From assembly GCF_000829035.1 (NCBI RefSeq), contig NZ_AP012541.1:2356001-2420000 (forward strand): a stretch of DNA of 64,000 nt, in the 5' to 3' direction. Of this stretch, positions 27,193 to 36,109 are shown piece by piece. Numbering within the stretch: the first letter of the stretch is position 1; each line of letters begins with the position of its first letter. The position numbers were made by a program, and so were the translations under genes. The notes below the pieces were generated by a model, which made no database searches, was not told the DNA's origin, and saw only the letters and a program-made list of their open reading frames with translations. The stretch comes from Lacticaseibacillus paracasei subsp. paracasei (GTDB lineage: Bacteria; Bacillota; Bacilli; Lactobacillales; Lactobacillaceae).

Positions 27193-29247
27193 ATGGCGTC
27201 AGGCTTGACTGCTAATAAGAAACTGCGACATAAAATTACTGCCGCGGCTTTACTGGTAACCCTCGGTGTCGTCTATGGCGATATCGGGACGTCACCACTA
27301 TACGTAATGAAATCAATCGTTGCTGGCAACGGCGGCATGGGACATTTTGATACTGACTTTTTGGTCGGCTCAGTGTCCTTGATTTTCTGGACCCTGCTCA
27401 TTATCACCACGGTTAAATATGTCTTGATTGCATTACGGGCTGATAACAATGGTGAAGGCGGGATCTTTGCGCTGTATACGCTTGTTCGCCAGCGCGCTCG
27501 TTGGTTGGTACTGCCCGCCATGGTTGGCGGTGCTGCTCTGCTGGCAGATGGGATGCTGACACCGGCTGTGACCGTCACAACCGCGATTGAAGGTTTGAAG
27601 GGTGTCCATATTAACGGCAACATCTTAATCGACAATCAGCAACAGGTGATTTGGGTCACCATTTTGATCATTACCTTCCTGTTCTTCATTCAGCGATTTG
27701 GTACCGATCTGATTGGTAAGGCGTTTGGTCCGATCATGTTTGTCTGGTTTACATTCTTAGGCGTTGCTGGCTTTATTGCCTTGTCAAAGGACTGGTCCAT
27801 GTTGCGCGCCTTGAACCCTTATTACGCACTCCATTTACTGGTCAGTCCAGACAATAAAATGGGGCTCTTCATTCTTGGCAGTATTTTCCTGGCAACCACC
27901 GGTGCTGAGGCATTGTATTCTGACATGGGCCATGTTGGTCGCGGTAACATCTATCTCAGCTGGCCATATGTCAATATCTGTTTGGTGCTCAACTATTTTG
28001 GCCAAGCTGTCTGGCTGGATCAAAATTCAAAAGTAACGGTGTTCAACAAGATTACTGACTTCAACCCGTTCTTTCAGATGTTGCCAGAAAGCATCCGGTT
28101 AGGCGCAATTATTTTAGCAACCTTGGCGGCGATCATCGCGTCACAAGCATTGATTTCCGGCTCTTATACACTGGTTTCCGAAGCTATTAAACTGCGCTTC
28201 TTGCCACGACTGCACATCATTTACCCAACAAGGTTAAAGGGGCAGCTTTATATTCCAGTCGTCAACACCATTTTATGGTTGGCTTGCTTAGCGATCATTG
28301 GCTACTTCAAAACCAGTGCTGAAATGGAAGGTGCTTATGGCTTGGCCATCACCATTACTATGCTGATGACCACCCTACTGCTGTACCAATACCTGCGTTC
28401 GCGTCATGCGCCTGCTGTGATTGCGATCGGGACATTGATCTTCTTTAGTGCCATTGAAACAGTCTTCTTCATCTCCAGCGCGGTTAAGTTCTTGCACGGT
28501 GGTTATGTCACCGCCATGATCGCGTTTATCATTTTGGCCGTGATGTATGTTTGGCAATACGGTGGCAGAATTCGCGACGACAACACTTATCGAGCCGAAA
28601 TGGCTTCGCTTTTTGCCTATAAAAATCAACTGTCCGAGCTTCGCAACGATCCAGATTATCCAACATACACCACCAACTTGGTTTACATGACCCAAATTGC
28701 GAATGACCATTACATCAAAAAGGAAATTCTCTACTCAATTTTGGATAAACGGCCAAAACGCGCACGGGTTTACTGGTTTGTTACTGTCAATGTTACGGAT
28801 GAACCGTATACTGCCGAATATACAACGGATACGTATGGGACCGATTATATGGTCAACGTCCAACTCTATCTCGGCTTCCGGATGCAACAACAGGTCAACG
28901 TGTTCTTACGGCAAATTGTCAATGACATGATGCGTGAAGGTGAATTACCAACGCAACCGCAAAAATACACAACCATTCCGGATCGACAAGTTGGCGACTG
29001 GACTTTTGTCTTGCTGCACGAAGAGCTTTCACCGCAGACCCAGATCAAAGGTTTCCAGAAGGCCATCATTCAGGCGCGGCTACGACTCCAGCACATCGCA
29101 GTTTCACCCGCGCAATGGTTCGGCTTGGAATATGCGGATACCATCGATGAAACCGTGCCACTGGTTCTTGGTAAAATTCCGATTACCAAACTCAATCGGC
29201 TAACGCGTTCCCAAGCAGAAGCTCAACCCGAAGACGAAGACGATTAA
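27193..29247 (+). CDS. kup: KUP-family potassium uptake protein
   Basis: 684 aa: about twelve membrane helices and a C-terminal cytosolic domain of about 200 residues. The family signature GVVYGDIGTSPLYV is at residues 24-37, and GGEG-like DNNGEGGIFALYTL follows helix 2. It imports potassium (or caesium) with protons. The ATG has CAGGAGG. It is a single gene with a strong terminator. Confidence 0.95.
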   Translation: MASGLTANKKLRHKITAAALLVTLGVVYGDIGTSPLYVMKSIVAGNGGMGHFDTDFLVGSVSLIFWTLLIITTVKYVLIALRADNNGEGGIFALYTLVRQRARWLVLPAMVGGAALLADGMLTPAVTVTTAIEGLKGVHINGNILIDNQQQVIWVTILIITFLFFIQRFGTDLIGKAFGPIMFVWFTFLGVAGFIALSKDWSMLRALNPYYALHLLVSPDNKMGLFILGSIFLATTGAEALYSDMGHVGRGNIYLSWPYVNICLVLNYFGQAVWLDQNSKVTVFNKITDFNPFFQMLPESIRLGAIILATLAAIIASQALISGSYTLVSEAIKLRFLPRLHIIYPTRLKGQLYIPVVNTILWLACLAIIGYFKTSAEMEGAYGLAITITMLMTTLLLYQYLRSRHAPAVIAIGTLIFFSAIETVFFISSAVKFLHGGYVTAMIAFIILAVMYVWQYGGRIRDDNTYRAEMASLFAYKNQLSELRNDPDYPTYTTNLVYMTQIANDHYIKKEILYSILDKRPKRARVYWFVTVNVTDEPYTAEYTTDTYGTDYMVNVQLYLGFRMQQQVNVFLRQIVNDMMREGELPTQPQKYTTIPDRQVGDWTFVLLHEELSPQTQIKGFQKAIIQARLRLQHIAVSPAQWFGLEYADTIDETVPLVLGKIPITKLNRLTRSQAEAQPEDEDD

Positions 29248-29261
29248 GTCGCGTTACTAAA

Positions 29262-29317
29262 AAGAAGCTATATCTGATGCACAGCATTCTGCTGGGCGCG
29301 ATATAGCTTCTTTTTTA
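29262..29317 (+). terminator. Terminator of kup
   Basis: AAGAAGCTATATC / GATATAGCTTCTTTTTT around a long loop. Confidence 0.9.
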
Positions 29318-29403
29318 TCCATCAAGTCGGTTTTCGTTTTTTGTAAACTTGTCATGTGGACCAGAAAATCGAACTTTTTCGAAACTTTTTACTGCAAGCG
29401 GCT

Positions 29404-32037
29404 TTATGAAGGCTGCTTCGTCTGTTTTTCTGCACGCAACGTTGCCTGAGCAGCAGCGAGACGAGCAACCGGCACCCGATATGGCGAGCACGAAACGTAG
29501 CTGACGCCAATTTGGTTAAAGAAGGTCACAGAGTCAGGATCGCCACCGACTTCACCACAGACGCCAATGGTCAGTTGCGGCTTTGTCGCCCGGCCTTTCT
29601 CGACAGCCATCTGCATGAAGGCCCCAACACCTTCCGTATCAACGGTTTGGAATGGATCTGCTGGTAAAATGCCTTTACTCAAATAGTCCGGCAAGAACGA
29701 GCCAACATCATCACGGGAATAGCCAAAGGTCAACTGCGTCAGGTCATTAGTCCCAAAACTGAAGAAATCGGCAGCATTCGCAATCTTATCGGCCGTGATG
29801 CAAGCACGTGGGGTTTCGATCATGGTGCCGACTTCGTAATCGACTTTGATCCCTTTTGTTGCGACTAGTTGCTTGATTTGATCTGTTACCAATTTCCGAA
29901 CCCAGATCAATTCAGTCTCGGAGTTGGTCAGTGGAATCATGATGTGCGGGGTGACCTTCATGCCTTCGTCGGCAAGCCGGAATACCGCATGCATCATGGC
30001 CCGAACCTGCATCTCATAAATATTTGGGAAAGTCATAGCTAATCGATCACCACGATGCCCCAACATTGGATTGACTTCCTTGAGGGCAGCCATCCGTTCG
30101 CGTAGCTGATTTTGCTCCAGGCCAAGATCTTGCGCAACTTCACTGATTTCTCGGCTATCATGTGGCAAGAACTCATGCAGCGGCGGATCCAAGAGGCGAA
30201 TCGTCACTGCTTTACCATTCGCAAGCCGGTATAGCTCGTAAAAATCCTGCTCCTGCATTTTTTCTAGCGCTTGTAGCGGCGTCTTGCGACCAGCCGCATC
30301 TTTGGCCAAAATCAATCGGCGCATCTGCAACAGTCGTTCTGGTTGGAAAAACATGTGTTCAGTCCGGGTTAAGCCGATGCCATCAGCACCAAATGCCAGT
30401 GCTTGCTCCAAATCCTTAGGAGTATCTGCATTGGTAAACACGGCCATGCTACTTGCATCTTTTGCCCATGTCAATAAAGTGGCTAAGCTTTCCTTGACCA
30501 TCGCCGCCGTTGTGGTGATTTGACCACGATACAAATTGCCAGTGGTACCGTCAACCGATACCCAATCGCCTTCGTGGAGAACGGTTGACCCAACCGTGGC
30601 AGTTTTCGCATGTTCATCAACGCTTAGTGCGTGCATGCCGACAACCCCAGTCGCACCCATGCCGCGAGCTACAACCGCTGCATGTGACGTCATCCCGCCA
30701 CGCGCCGTCACAATTGCCTGACTGACAATCATACCTTCAATATCTTCAGGCGAGGTATCTTGCCGCATCAAAATAACTTGATGGCCGGCATCGTGCGCCG
30801 TTTTGGCATCAGCGGCAGTGAAGTAAACTTCACCAGAAGCCGCTCCCGGTGAAGCTGGCAAACCAGTTGCCAAAACAGTATGCGCGGCCAGCACTTCAGG
30901 ATCAAATTCCGGATGCAGCATGTCACTGATCGATTTAGGTGCCACCCGCAGAATAGCCTCATGCTGATTGATCAGTCCTTCATTAACTAAATCAACCGCG
31001 ATTTTCACCGCCGCGGCTGGCGTTCTTTTCCCATTACGCGCCTGCAACAGATAAAAATGGCCGTGTTCAATCGTGAACTCCAAATCCTGCATATCACGAT
31101 AATGTTGCTCCAGTTTCGTAGCGATGGTTGCCAGCTGATCATAAACTGCTGGCATTTGTGCCTGCAAAACGGCGACCGGCTGCGGCGTCCGCACACCGGA
31201 AACCACATCCTCACCTTGTGCGTTCAATAGATATTCGCCGAACAAGGCGCGTTCGCCAGTTGCCGGATCACGTGTAAAGGCAACCCCGGTCCCAGAATCT
31301 TCACCAGCATTCCCGAAAACCATGGTCTGAATGTTCACCGCAGTTCCAAGATCTTCAGGGATTTGATTTTCCCGACGATAAATCACGGCTCTGTGGTTAT
31401 TCCATGACTCAAAGACGGCTGCAATCGCCGCTAACATCTGATCCTTAGGCGCCTGTGGGAACGTTTTGCCTGCCTGCTCATACAGTTGCTTAAATGATGC
31501 AATGATTGCCTGCAAATCAGTCGTTGTCAGATCCAAATCTGAAGCATAGCCCTTATCACGTTTCATGGTCGTTAGAACGTCATCAAACGCTTTTTCCGAA
31601 AGGCCGTAGACCACATTGCCGAACATCGCAAGCAAGCGGCGATAACTGTCATACGCAAATCGCGGATCATTCGTGAGTTTTGCCAAAGCCACAGCGGTTT
31701 GATCATTCAAGCCGATGTTTAAGATTGTATCCATCATCCCCGGCATTGAAATCGGCGCGCCGGAACGAACCGACACGAGCAACGGGGATGTCTGATCATC
31801 GAACTGCTTGCCAGTTGCCTGCTCCAAGGCCGTCAAGTGTGTATCTAATTCTCGCAACAAATCATCTGAGAGACCGTGATTGGTTTGATAGCTGTGGCAT
31901 GCAGCAGTGGTAATCGTGAATCCCGGCGGCACCGGCAGGCCAAGATTCGTCATTTCGGCCAAATTAGCACCTTTGCCACCTAAAAGTGCGCGCATCTCCA
32001 TGTTGCCTTCAGCAAATGCATAAATCTGTTTCATCAT
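29404..32037 (-). CDS. ppdK: Pyruvate, phosphate dikinase
   Basis: 877 aa, the usual length. It converts pyruvate, ATP and Pi to PEP, AMP and PPi (or the reverse). The N-terminal ATP-grasp domain opens with LLGGKGANLAEMTNLGLPVP; the swivelling phosphohistidine domain has GGMTSHAAVVARGMG; the C-terminal PEP/pyruvate barrel shows GTNDLTQLTFGYSRDD and the catalytic Cys region GVCGEVGGDP. It lies below a CcpN-like regulator, and a motif shared with that regulator's promoter lies upstream at 32060, suggesting repression by the regulator. Its role would be gluconeogenic or PEP-balancing. Confidence 0.96.
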   Translation of the reverse strand: MMKQIYAFAEGNMEMRALLGGKGANLAEMTNLGLPVPPGFTITTAACHSYQTNHGLSDDLLRELDTHLTALEQATGKQFDDQTSPLLVSVRSGAPISMPGMMDTILNIGLNDQTAVALAKLTNDPRFAYDSYRRLLAMFGNVVYGLSEKAFDDVLTTMKRDKGYASDLDLTTTDLQAIIASFKQLYEQAGKTFPQAPKDQMLAAIAAVFESWNNHRAVIYRRENQIPEDLGTAVNIQTMVFGNAGEDSGTGVAFTRDPATGERALFGEYLLNAQGEDVVSGVRTPQPVAVLQAQMPAVYDQLATIATKLEQHYRDMQDLEFTIEHGHFYLLQARNGKRTPAAAVKIAVDLVNEGLINQHEAILRVAPKSISDMLHPEFDPEVLAAHTVLATGLPASPGAASGEVYFTAADAKTAHDAGHQVILMRQDTSPEDIEGMIVSQAIVTARGGMTSHAAVVARGMGATGVVGMHALSVDEHAKTATVGSTVLHEGDWVSVDGTTGNLYRGQITTTAAMVKESLATLLTWAKDASSMAVFTNADTPKDLEQALAFGADGIGLTRTEHMFFQPERLLQMRRLILAKDAAGRKTPLQALEKMQEQDFYELYRLANGKAVTIRLLDPPLHEFLPHDSREISEVAQDLGLEQNQLRERMAALKEVNPMLGHRGDRLAMTFPNIYEMQVRAMMHAVFRLADEGMKVTPHIMIPLTNSETELIWVRKLVTDQIKQLVATKGIKVDYEVGTMIETPRACITADKIANAADFFSFGTNDLTQLTFGYSRDDVGSFLPDYLSKGILPADPFQTVDTEGVGAFMQMAVEKGRATKPQLTIGVCGEVGGDPDSVTFFNQIGVSYVSCSPYRVPVARLAAAQATLRAEKQTKQPS

Positions 32038-32059
32038 AAAGTCTTCCTTTCGTTTAATG

Positions 32060-32070
32060 TGACGTGATAT
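32060..32070. promoter_or_regulatory. Candidate CcpN-like operator before ppdK
   Basis: TGACGTGATAT lies 23 bases before the ppdK start. The same 11 bases occur at 32861-32871 before the regulator gene, and both sit in AT-rich promoter DNA. Confidence 0.6.
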
Positions 32071-32195
32071 ATGTTCGATTTATAATGTATTATTTTTGAA
32101 GACAAAATGCAAGCGTTTACACATAAAATTGGCCTAATTATTTTTTGAATCATTAATGACAACAAAAAAGCCGCTCGCAACAATGTACGAACAGC

Positions 32196-32819
32196 TTATG
32201 GGACAAGGGTTTCAATGAGATATTTAAAAATTCGGTTTTTTGTAATTTTTCCAATCACATGGGTATCGCCAGCATTTTGGACTACCGGCAGCGAATCAAC
32301 ATTGTGTTTAAGGAGCAGTTTGCTGGCCGCGATGATCGATGTATCAGCGGTGACGGTAATCACATTCGGCATGCGGGTCATGACGATGCTCGCTGGTAAC
32401 GTTGTATCGCGATTAGTAAAGCTTGCTCGTAATAAATCTTTACGCGAGATGAGGCCAACTAAAGCACCATCATCATCTAATACGTACAATGAACCAACGT
32501 CGGCTAAAAACAGTTTGGTGACGGCTTCTTCCATTGATGTCGTCAATTTAATCTCCGTCGGCGGCAGTAAGATAGCAGCAATAGTGGTCTGAAAGAACTT
32601 TTGGCTATCCATTTGCAACAGATTCTCGCCTTGATACGCATAGCCGACTTTAGGTCGCGCATCTAAGATTCCAATTGTTGTCAACAGCCGTAAATCAGCG
32701 CGAATTGTCGCCAAACTAATGTTGAGCTTAGTCGCCAACGTTTCCCCTGTCATCGGACTTTCCGCTTTCAGTAGCTGAATGATTTTATTTTGGCGCTGGG
32801 TCAGTTGCGTGACGGCCAC
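32196..32819 (-). CDS. CcpN-like regulator: helix-turn-helix plus two CBS domains
   Basis: 207 aa. The N-terminal HTH (LTQRQNKIIQLLKAESPMTG; ISLATIRADLRLL) is followed by the CcpN-type stretch ILDARPKVGYAYQG, then two CBS domains (about residues 85-205). CcpN represses gluconeogenic genes in Bacillus and often sits with the PPDK regulatory protein; here it lies directly upstream of ppdK. The start is taken as GTG by alignment with Bacillus CcpN, although AGGAG abuts it closely. Autoregulation is likely from the shared motif at 32861. Confidence 0.85.
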   Translation of the reverse strand: MAVTQLTQRQNKIIQLLKAESPMTGETLATKLNISLATIRADLRLLTTIGILDARPKVGYAYQGENLLQMDSQKFFQTTIAAILLPPTEIKLTTSMEEAVTKLFLADVGSLYVLDDDGALVGLISRKDLLRASFTNRDTTLPASIVMTRMPNVITVTADTSIIAASKLLLKHNVDSLPVVQNAGDTHVIGKITKNRIFKYLIETLVP

Positions 32820-32860
32820 CTCCTATTCATTAATGTTAATTATAACATTTTTGCGATATA

Positions 32861-32871
32861 TGACGTGATAT
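32861..32871. promoter_or_regulatory. Candidate CcpN-like operator before its own gene
   Basis: TGACGTGATAT within the near-palindrome ATATATGACGTGATATTT, 42 bases before the regulator start. It is identical to the site before ppdK. Confidence 0.6.
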
Positions 32872-32957
32872 TTCGTCGCGAAAAGTTTGGCAACTTATTT
32901 GGAGAGGCTGAATACTAGCAAAATAAAGTGGCTGGGTCATAATTCTTAGTCAGCTAT

Positions 32958-33000
32958 TAAAAACGAACGGTTTTCCGTTATTGGAAAACCGTTCGTTTTT
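32958..33000. terminator. Bidirectional intrinsic terminator
   Basis: AAAAACGAACGGTTTTCC / GGAAAACCGTTCGTTTTT, an 18-bp perfect stem with a 7-base loop and A and T runs on either side. No gene ends beside it on the plus strand; it may end the structured transcript to its right or isolate the two sides. Confidence 0.85.
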
Positions 33001-33040
33001 GACTTCTCATGGATTATTTATTGCGATTTTAAAGACCGTA

Positions 33041-33223
33041 GTGCCAAGGCGGAGCAATCGTAGGCCAGATGGGGCTCAGCCGTGCAAACAACACAGCGAC
33101 CGGGCTTTGTCGCTGATGTTGTTAGGCGACTTCGAGACCGTGGGCTTTGCGGGCTCGAAGCGCCGTCTCCGCTCTAGCTACGCGTCGCCACCCCAGCTGG
33201 CCGGAGATTGCGGAGTTTGGCAC
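33041..33223. repeat. 183-nt highly structured intergenic element
   Basis: Nested helices can be drawn by eye: GTGCCAA (33041) with TTGGCAC (33217); CAATC (33055) with GATTG (33206); GGCCAGATGGGG (33063) with CCCCAGCTGGCC (33191). Inside lie hairpin 1 (33088-33100 with 33109-33122, 12 pairs) and a second arm GGCGAC (33125) with GTCGCC (33184) enclosing hairpin 2 (33130-33139 with 33151-33160). There is no open frame with a ribosome-binding site. The ends recur as a relic at 2757-2795, so it is a mobile or repeated element and possibly a structured RNA. Confidence 0.65.
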
Positions 33224-33318
33224 GGCAAAAAAGTTTTAGCCTAGCGACTTTCTACGATTATTCGGAATTTAATGAATCACAAGTCTTGCAAGGGAATTAT
33301 GGCTCAGCCTCCATAATT

Positions 33319-33990
33319 TTATAAAGTTTGCTTATCCAGAATGGTTATCTTGTCATCCAAGGTGTAAACAATTGGTTGCGCATTTCCAATTTCGACCTTG
33401 TTGATGCCAGCATCGCTGATGTCTTCCATAAACTTCACCAAGGCGCGCAAAGTAGAGCCGTGAGCGACAATGAGCTGATTTTTCCCGGACAAAAGGCGCG
33501 GTGCCAGTTCAGCTGTCCAATACGGTAACAACCGTTGACTCGCATCGGCGAGGCTCTCGCCGCGCGGGATGATCGTGGCTGGATAACAGTGGTACCGCCG
33601 GGTTCGACTAGGATTAGCAAGTAATGGCGGATGTGCGGAAAAACTCCGCCGCCAACTTTCAACCTGATCCGGGCCAAACAGCTTGCGCGTCAAGTCCTTG
33701 TTAATACCACGTAAGGCACCGTAATGCCGCTCATTAAGCCGCCAACTTTTCGTGATCGGCAGGTAGTTCTGGCCGATCTTATCTTGCACGATGTATGCCG
33801 TCATGATTGCCCGCGATAGCACGCTCGTATGAACATGATCAAACAAGATCCCCGTGGACGCGATTTTTTCCCCAGCTGTCTCAGCCTGTGCCTTACCCTC
33901 TGCGGTTAAACCCACATCCGACCAGCCGGTATAAGTATTCTTCTGATTGGCGATGCTCTCGCCATGCCTTAACAGGACTAATTTAACCAC
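33319..33990 (-). CDS. gpmA: 2,3-bisphosphoglycerate-dependent phosphoglycerate mutase
   Basis: 223 aa, histidine phosphatase superfamily. The phosphohistidine motif is LRHGESIANQKNTYTGWSD (first His catalytic) and the second region is ERHYGALRGINK, with a later LIVAHGSTLRAL. It interconverts 3- and 2-phosphoglycerate in glycolysis. The substrate-loop region SFSAHPPLLANPSRTRRYHC departs from the usual PPP-rich loop, so it may be a secondary mutase. It is a single gene. Confidence 0.88.
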   Translation of the reverse strand: MVKLVLLRHGESIANQKNTYTGWSDVGLTAEGKAQAETAGEKIASTGILFDHVHTSVLSRAIMTAYIVQDKIGQNYLPITKSWRLNERHYGALRGINKDLTRKLFGPDQVESWRRSFSAHPPLLANPSRTRRYHCYPATIIPRGESLADASQRLLPYWTAELAPRLLSGKNQLIVAHGSTLRALVKFMEDISDAGINKVEIGNAQPIVYTLDDKITILDKQTL

Positions 33991-34120
33991 AAAACGGCCT
34001 CCTTAACCCAACTAGTATACCAGACTGCGCGGGCGAGTGGTAAACGCATCAAATAGTGCTGCTTTGCTTAGTTTCATGTTTGTCATTCTACTTCATTGAT
34101 GAAACCAGCGGAATAGCAAT

Positions 34121-34168
34121 GGACTCAATGGTCAAAGCGAAGCAGTTTTCTTCGCTTAGACCAAGTCC
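34121..34168. other. Long intergenic hairpin, no gene assigned
   Basis: GGACT-caat-GGTCAAAGCGAAG pairs with CTTCGCTTAGACC-aa-GTCC around CAGTTTT. It lies in the 33991-34499 gap, which holds this hairpin and repeat copy 4 but no gene I can support. No T run adjoins it. Confidence 0.4.
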
Positions 34169-34302
34169 TAGTGGCGAGACGGCGTTGGCCTTGCGCATTA
34201 GCTCGAAGTCGTGCCCCACCACTCTAACCAGCTCGGGCTTCCGGAACAAACTCATTAGAAGAGAACTAAAACCCGAACCATCCACATTTTCTCACTGAAC
34301 CA

Positions 34303-34407
34303 CGCGAACAGGCCCAGAAGCCTCCACATAAGGGCCTCCCAAAGCCCAGCCATTTAGGCTTGAGGTCGCTTACGTTCCAGCTTCTAACTGGGCCTTTTCC
34401 CGCTCTG
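34303..34407. repeat. Dispersed imperfect inverted repeat, copy 4
   Basis: Arms CAGGCCCAGAAGCCTCCACA and CCAGCTTCTAACTGGGCC around an inner stem AAGCCCAGCC / GGCTTG. A more diverged copy, upstream of the LtrA-like gene. Confidence 0.65.
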
Positions 34408-34499
34408 CATTTTTGCCGGAAAAGCTGGAAAATGATAGGCTACTATATATACGAGATCGGCGAAGGCTTGTCTCTTTGCCTTTAGAAAGAAGGATGCTC

Positions 34500-35621
34500 A
34501 TGACCCAGTCGCATAAATCGGTTACGATGGTCGAGCTGTTCTATGATTTAATTTTTGCCTATGCCGTTGGCCGTATGGCGCAAGCGCTTGCACTGCCGAC
34601 ACATGGTTTCATTGCTCCGCGTATGCTTGGTGAGTTTTTGATGATGCTACTTGTTTTCTGGGTGATTTGGACTTACCAAACTGTCTTAGCCAACCGGTAC
34701 TTTAACAACCAACTAGCCCAAAGTCTCTTTACTCTTTTTAATATGTTCTGGGTCATCGTCTTAAGTACCGCCATCAACGTTGATTTCGTTAAAACAAAAT
34801 GGTCCTTTCAATTGAGCACCGCCATTTTGTTTTTGAGTGTTGCGATTCAATATGGCCTGATCTGGCGGCAAAAACATGCTGCTTTACCCAAAATTTTTGG
34901 CCTGACCTTAACAATTGCTGGCGCGCTGGCACTTGTATCGCCTTTCCTAACCCCATACTCGCTGTCATTCACGGTCTTCTTTTTGGGCGTTGTGGGGGCC
35001 AGTTTTGTCCCGCTGCTTTTCTGGCGAACGATCAATGCTGCCCCGGTGGATTTTAGTCATTTGAGTGAGCGTTACTCGCTACTGGTCCTGCTGATTTTCG
35101 GAGAAGCGGTTATTGGCGTGGCCGATACGGTTTATAGCGGCTTATCACTGCAGGCCGGTTTGTTTTTCTTTGTGGTTATATTGCTTTTTGTGGCTTATCA
35201 GCTAGTTTATGATAACGGCCTTAACCGCCAGATAAAAACAGGCGGTTTGGCAGCTATTCATCTTCATTACCCGTTATTAGCGGCCATCCTTAGCATCAGC
35301 ACGTTTATCCACCTGTGGTTGACTCAGGAATTAGATCCGCGTTGGTTTGCCGCGGCGATTACCTTGGCTTTAGCTGTTTACTATTTTAGCCTGATTGGCT
35401 ACTTGCGCGCCTATCCAACCAACAAGATCGACATCGGCTTCAAGCGTTGGTTTTATTTAGGATTTTCACTCATGATTTTTGGGGTATACAGCTTCATGAC
35501 GGCGGCTATGCCATTGCCGTTTATGCTAGGCTTAACTGCGTATTTGCTGGCCAATACCTTATATCTTTGGCAATTCATTCTCCATCCCAACGACCCGTTG
35601 TATAATGAAAGTGATCAATGA
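34500..35621 (+). CDS. Low-temperature-requirement A (LtrA)-like membrane protein
   Basis: 373 aa with about ten membrane helices. The family hallmark near the N terminus is VTMVELFYDLIFAYAVGRMA (LtrA: VELFFDLVFVFA). Function is poorly defined; the Listeria gene was linked to growth in the cold. The ATG at 34500 follows AGAAGGATG. The next small gene starts 13 bases after the stop, so the two are probably cotranscribed. Confidence 0.8.
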   Translation: MTQSHKSVTMVELFYDLIFAYAVGRMAQALALPTHGFIAPRMLGEFLMMLLVFWVIWTYQTVLANRYFNNQLAQSLFTLFNMFWVIVLSTAINVDFVKTKWSFQLSTAILFLSVAIQYGLIWRQKHAALPKIFGLTLTIAGALALVSPFLTPYSLSFTVFFLGVVGASFVPLLFWRTINAAPVDFSHLSERYSLLVLLIFGEAVIGVADTVYSGLSLQAGLFFFVVILLFVAYQLVYDNGLNRQIKTGGLAAIHLHYPLLAAILSISTFIHLWLTQELDPRWFAAAITLALAVYYFSLIGYLRAYPTNKIDIGFKRWFYLGFSLMIFGVYSFMTAAMPLPFMLGLTAYLLANTLYLWQFILHPNDPLYNESDQ

Positions 35622-35634
35622 AGGGAGAATTCAT

Positions 35635-35919
35635 ATGACAACATATGATGTCACATTCAACACCGTCGATGGCAAGTCGCTGATTAAGCGCAACGTGGAA
35701 AGCGACCACGAAAACGCCCGGGTCTGGGAGGACGCGGTTGAGCGATTTGACGCCGATCACCTCTACATCAAAATGAACGACAAGACAATGGTCAGCCTTT
35801 TGCGGCGCGCCGTTGTTCGTATCGACATGACTGAATTACCTAGTGATGTCGAAAAAAAGGCTAATCGCCGAGATGAATTTCGTAATGCTATGTACACATT
35901 AAGTCAAATCGGGCTGTGA
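35635..35919 (+). CDS. Hypothetical protein, 94 aa
   Basis: A small soluble acidic/basic protein starting MTTYDVTFNTVDGKSLIK. No family recognised. AAGGGAG precedes the ATG and it follows the LtrA-like gene closely. It ends at a clear terminator, so the pair forms an operon. Confidence 0.7.
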   Translation: MTTYDVTFNTVDGKSLIKRNVESDHENARVWEDAVERFDADHLYIKMNDKTMVSLLRRAVVRIDMTELPSDVEKKANRRDEFRNAMYTLSQIGL

Positions 35920-35930
35920 CCTGATTGCCG

Positions 35931-35971
35931 CTAAGCCTTGTTGCCATTTCAAATGGCAGCGGGGCTTTTTT
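35931..35971 (+). terminator. Terminator of the LtrA-like operon
   Basis: AAGCCTTGTTGCCATTT / AAATGGCAGCGGGGCTT, then TTTTTT. Confidence 0.85.
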
Positions 35972-36039
35972 GATGGGATCGTTAGCAGATAAAGCTGACT
36001 GTGATTGCCTTTAAAAGCAATTGAAATGGCACAAAGACA

Positions 36040-36072
36040 AAAAATCCTCCGCAACAGCAAAGTCGCGGAGGT
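36040..36072 (-). terminator. Terminator of the lactate oxidase gene
   Basis: Minus strand: ACCTCCGCGAC / GTTGCGGAGG followed by ATTTTTTG. Confidence 0.8.
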
Positions 36073-36109
36073 CATGATTTTATATTTTTAAAGCACGCTT
36101 CTGGCTGAA

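Noticed and set aside
34088..34285. 65-codon minus-strand frame in the gpmA/LtrA gap
   Set aside because: No ribosome-binding site, and it overlaps a long hairpin; treated as non-coding.
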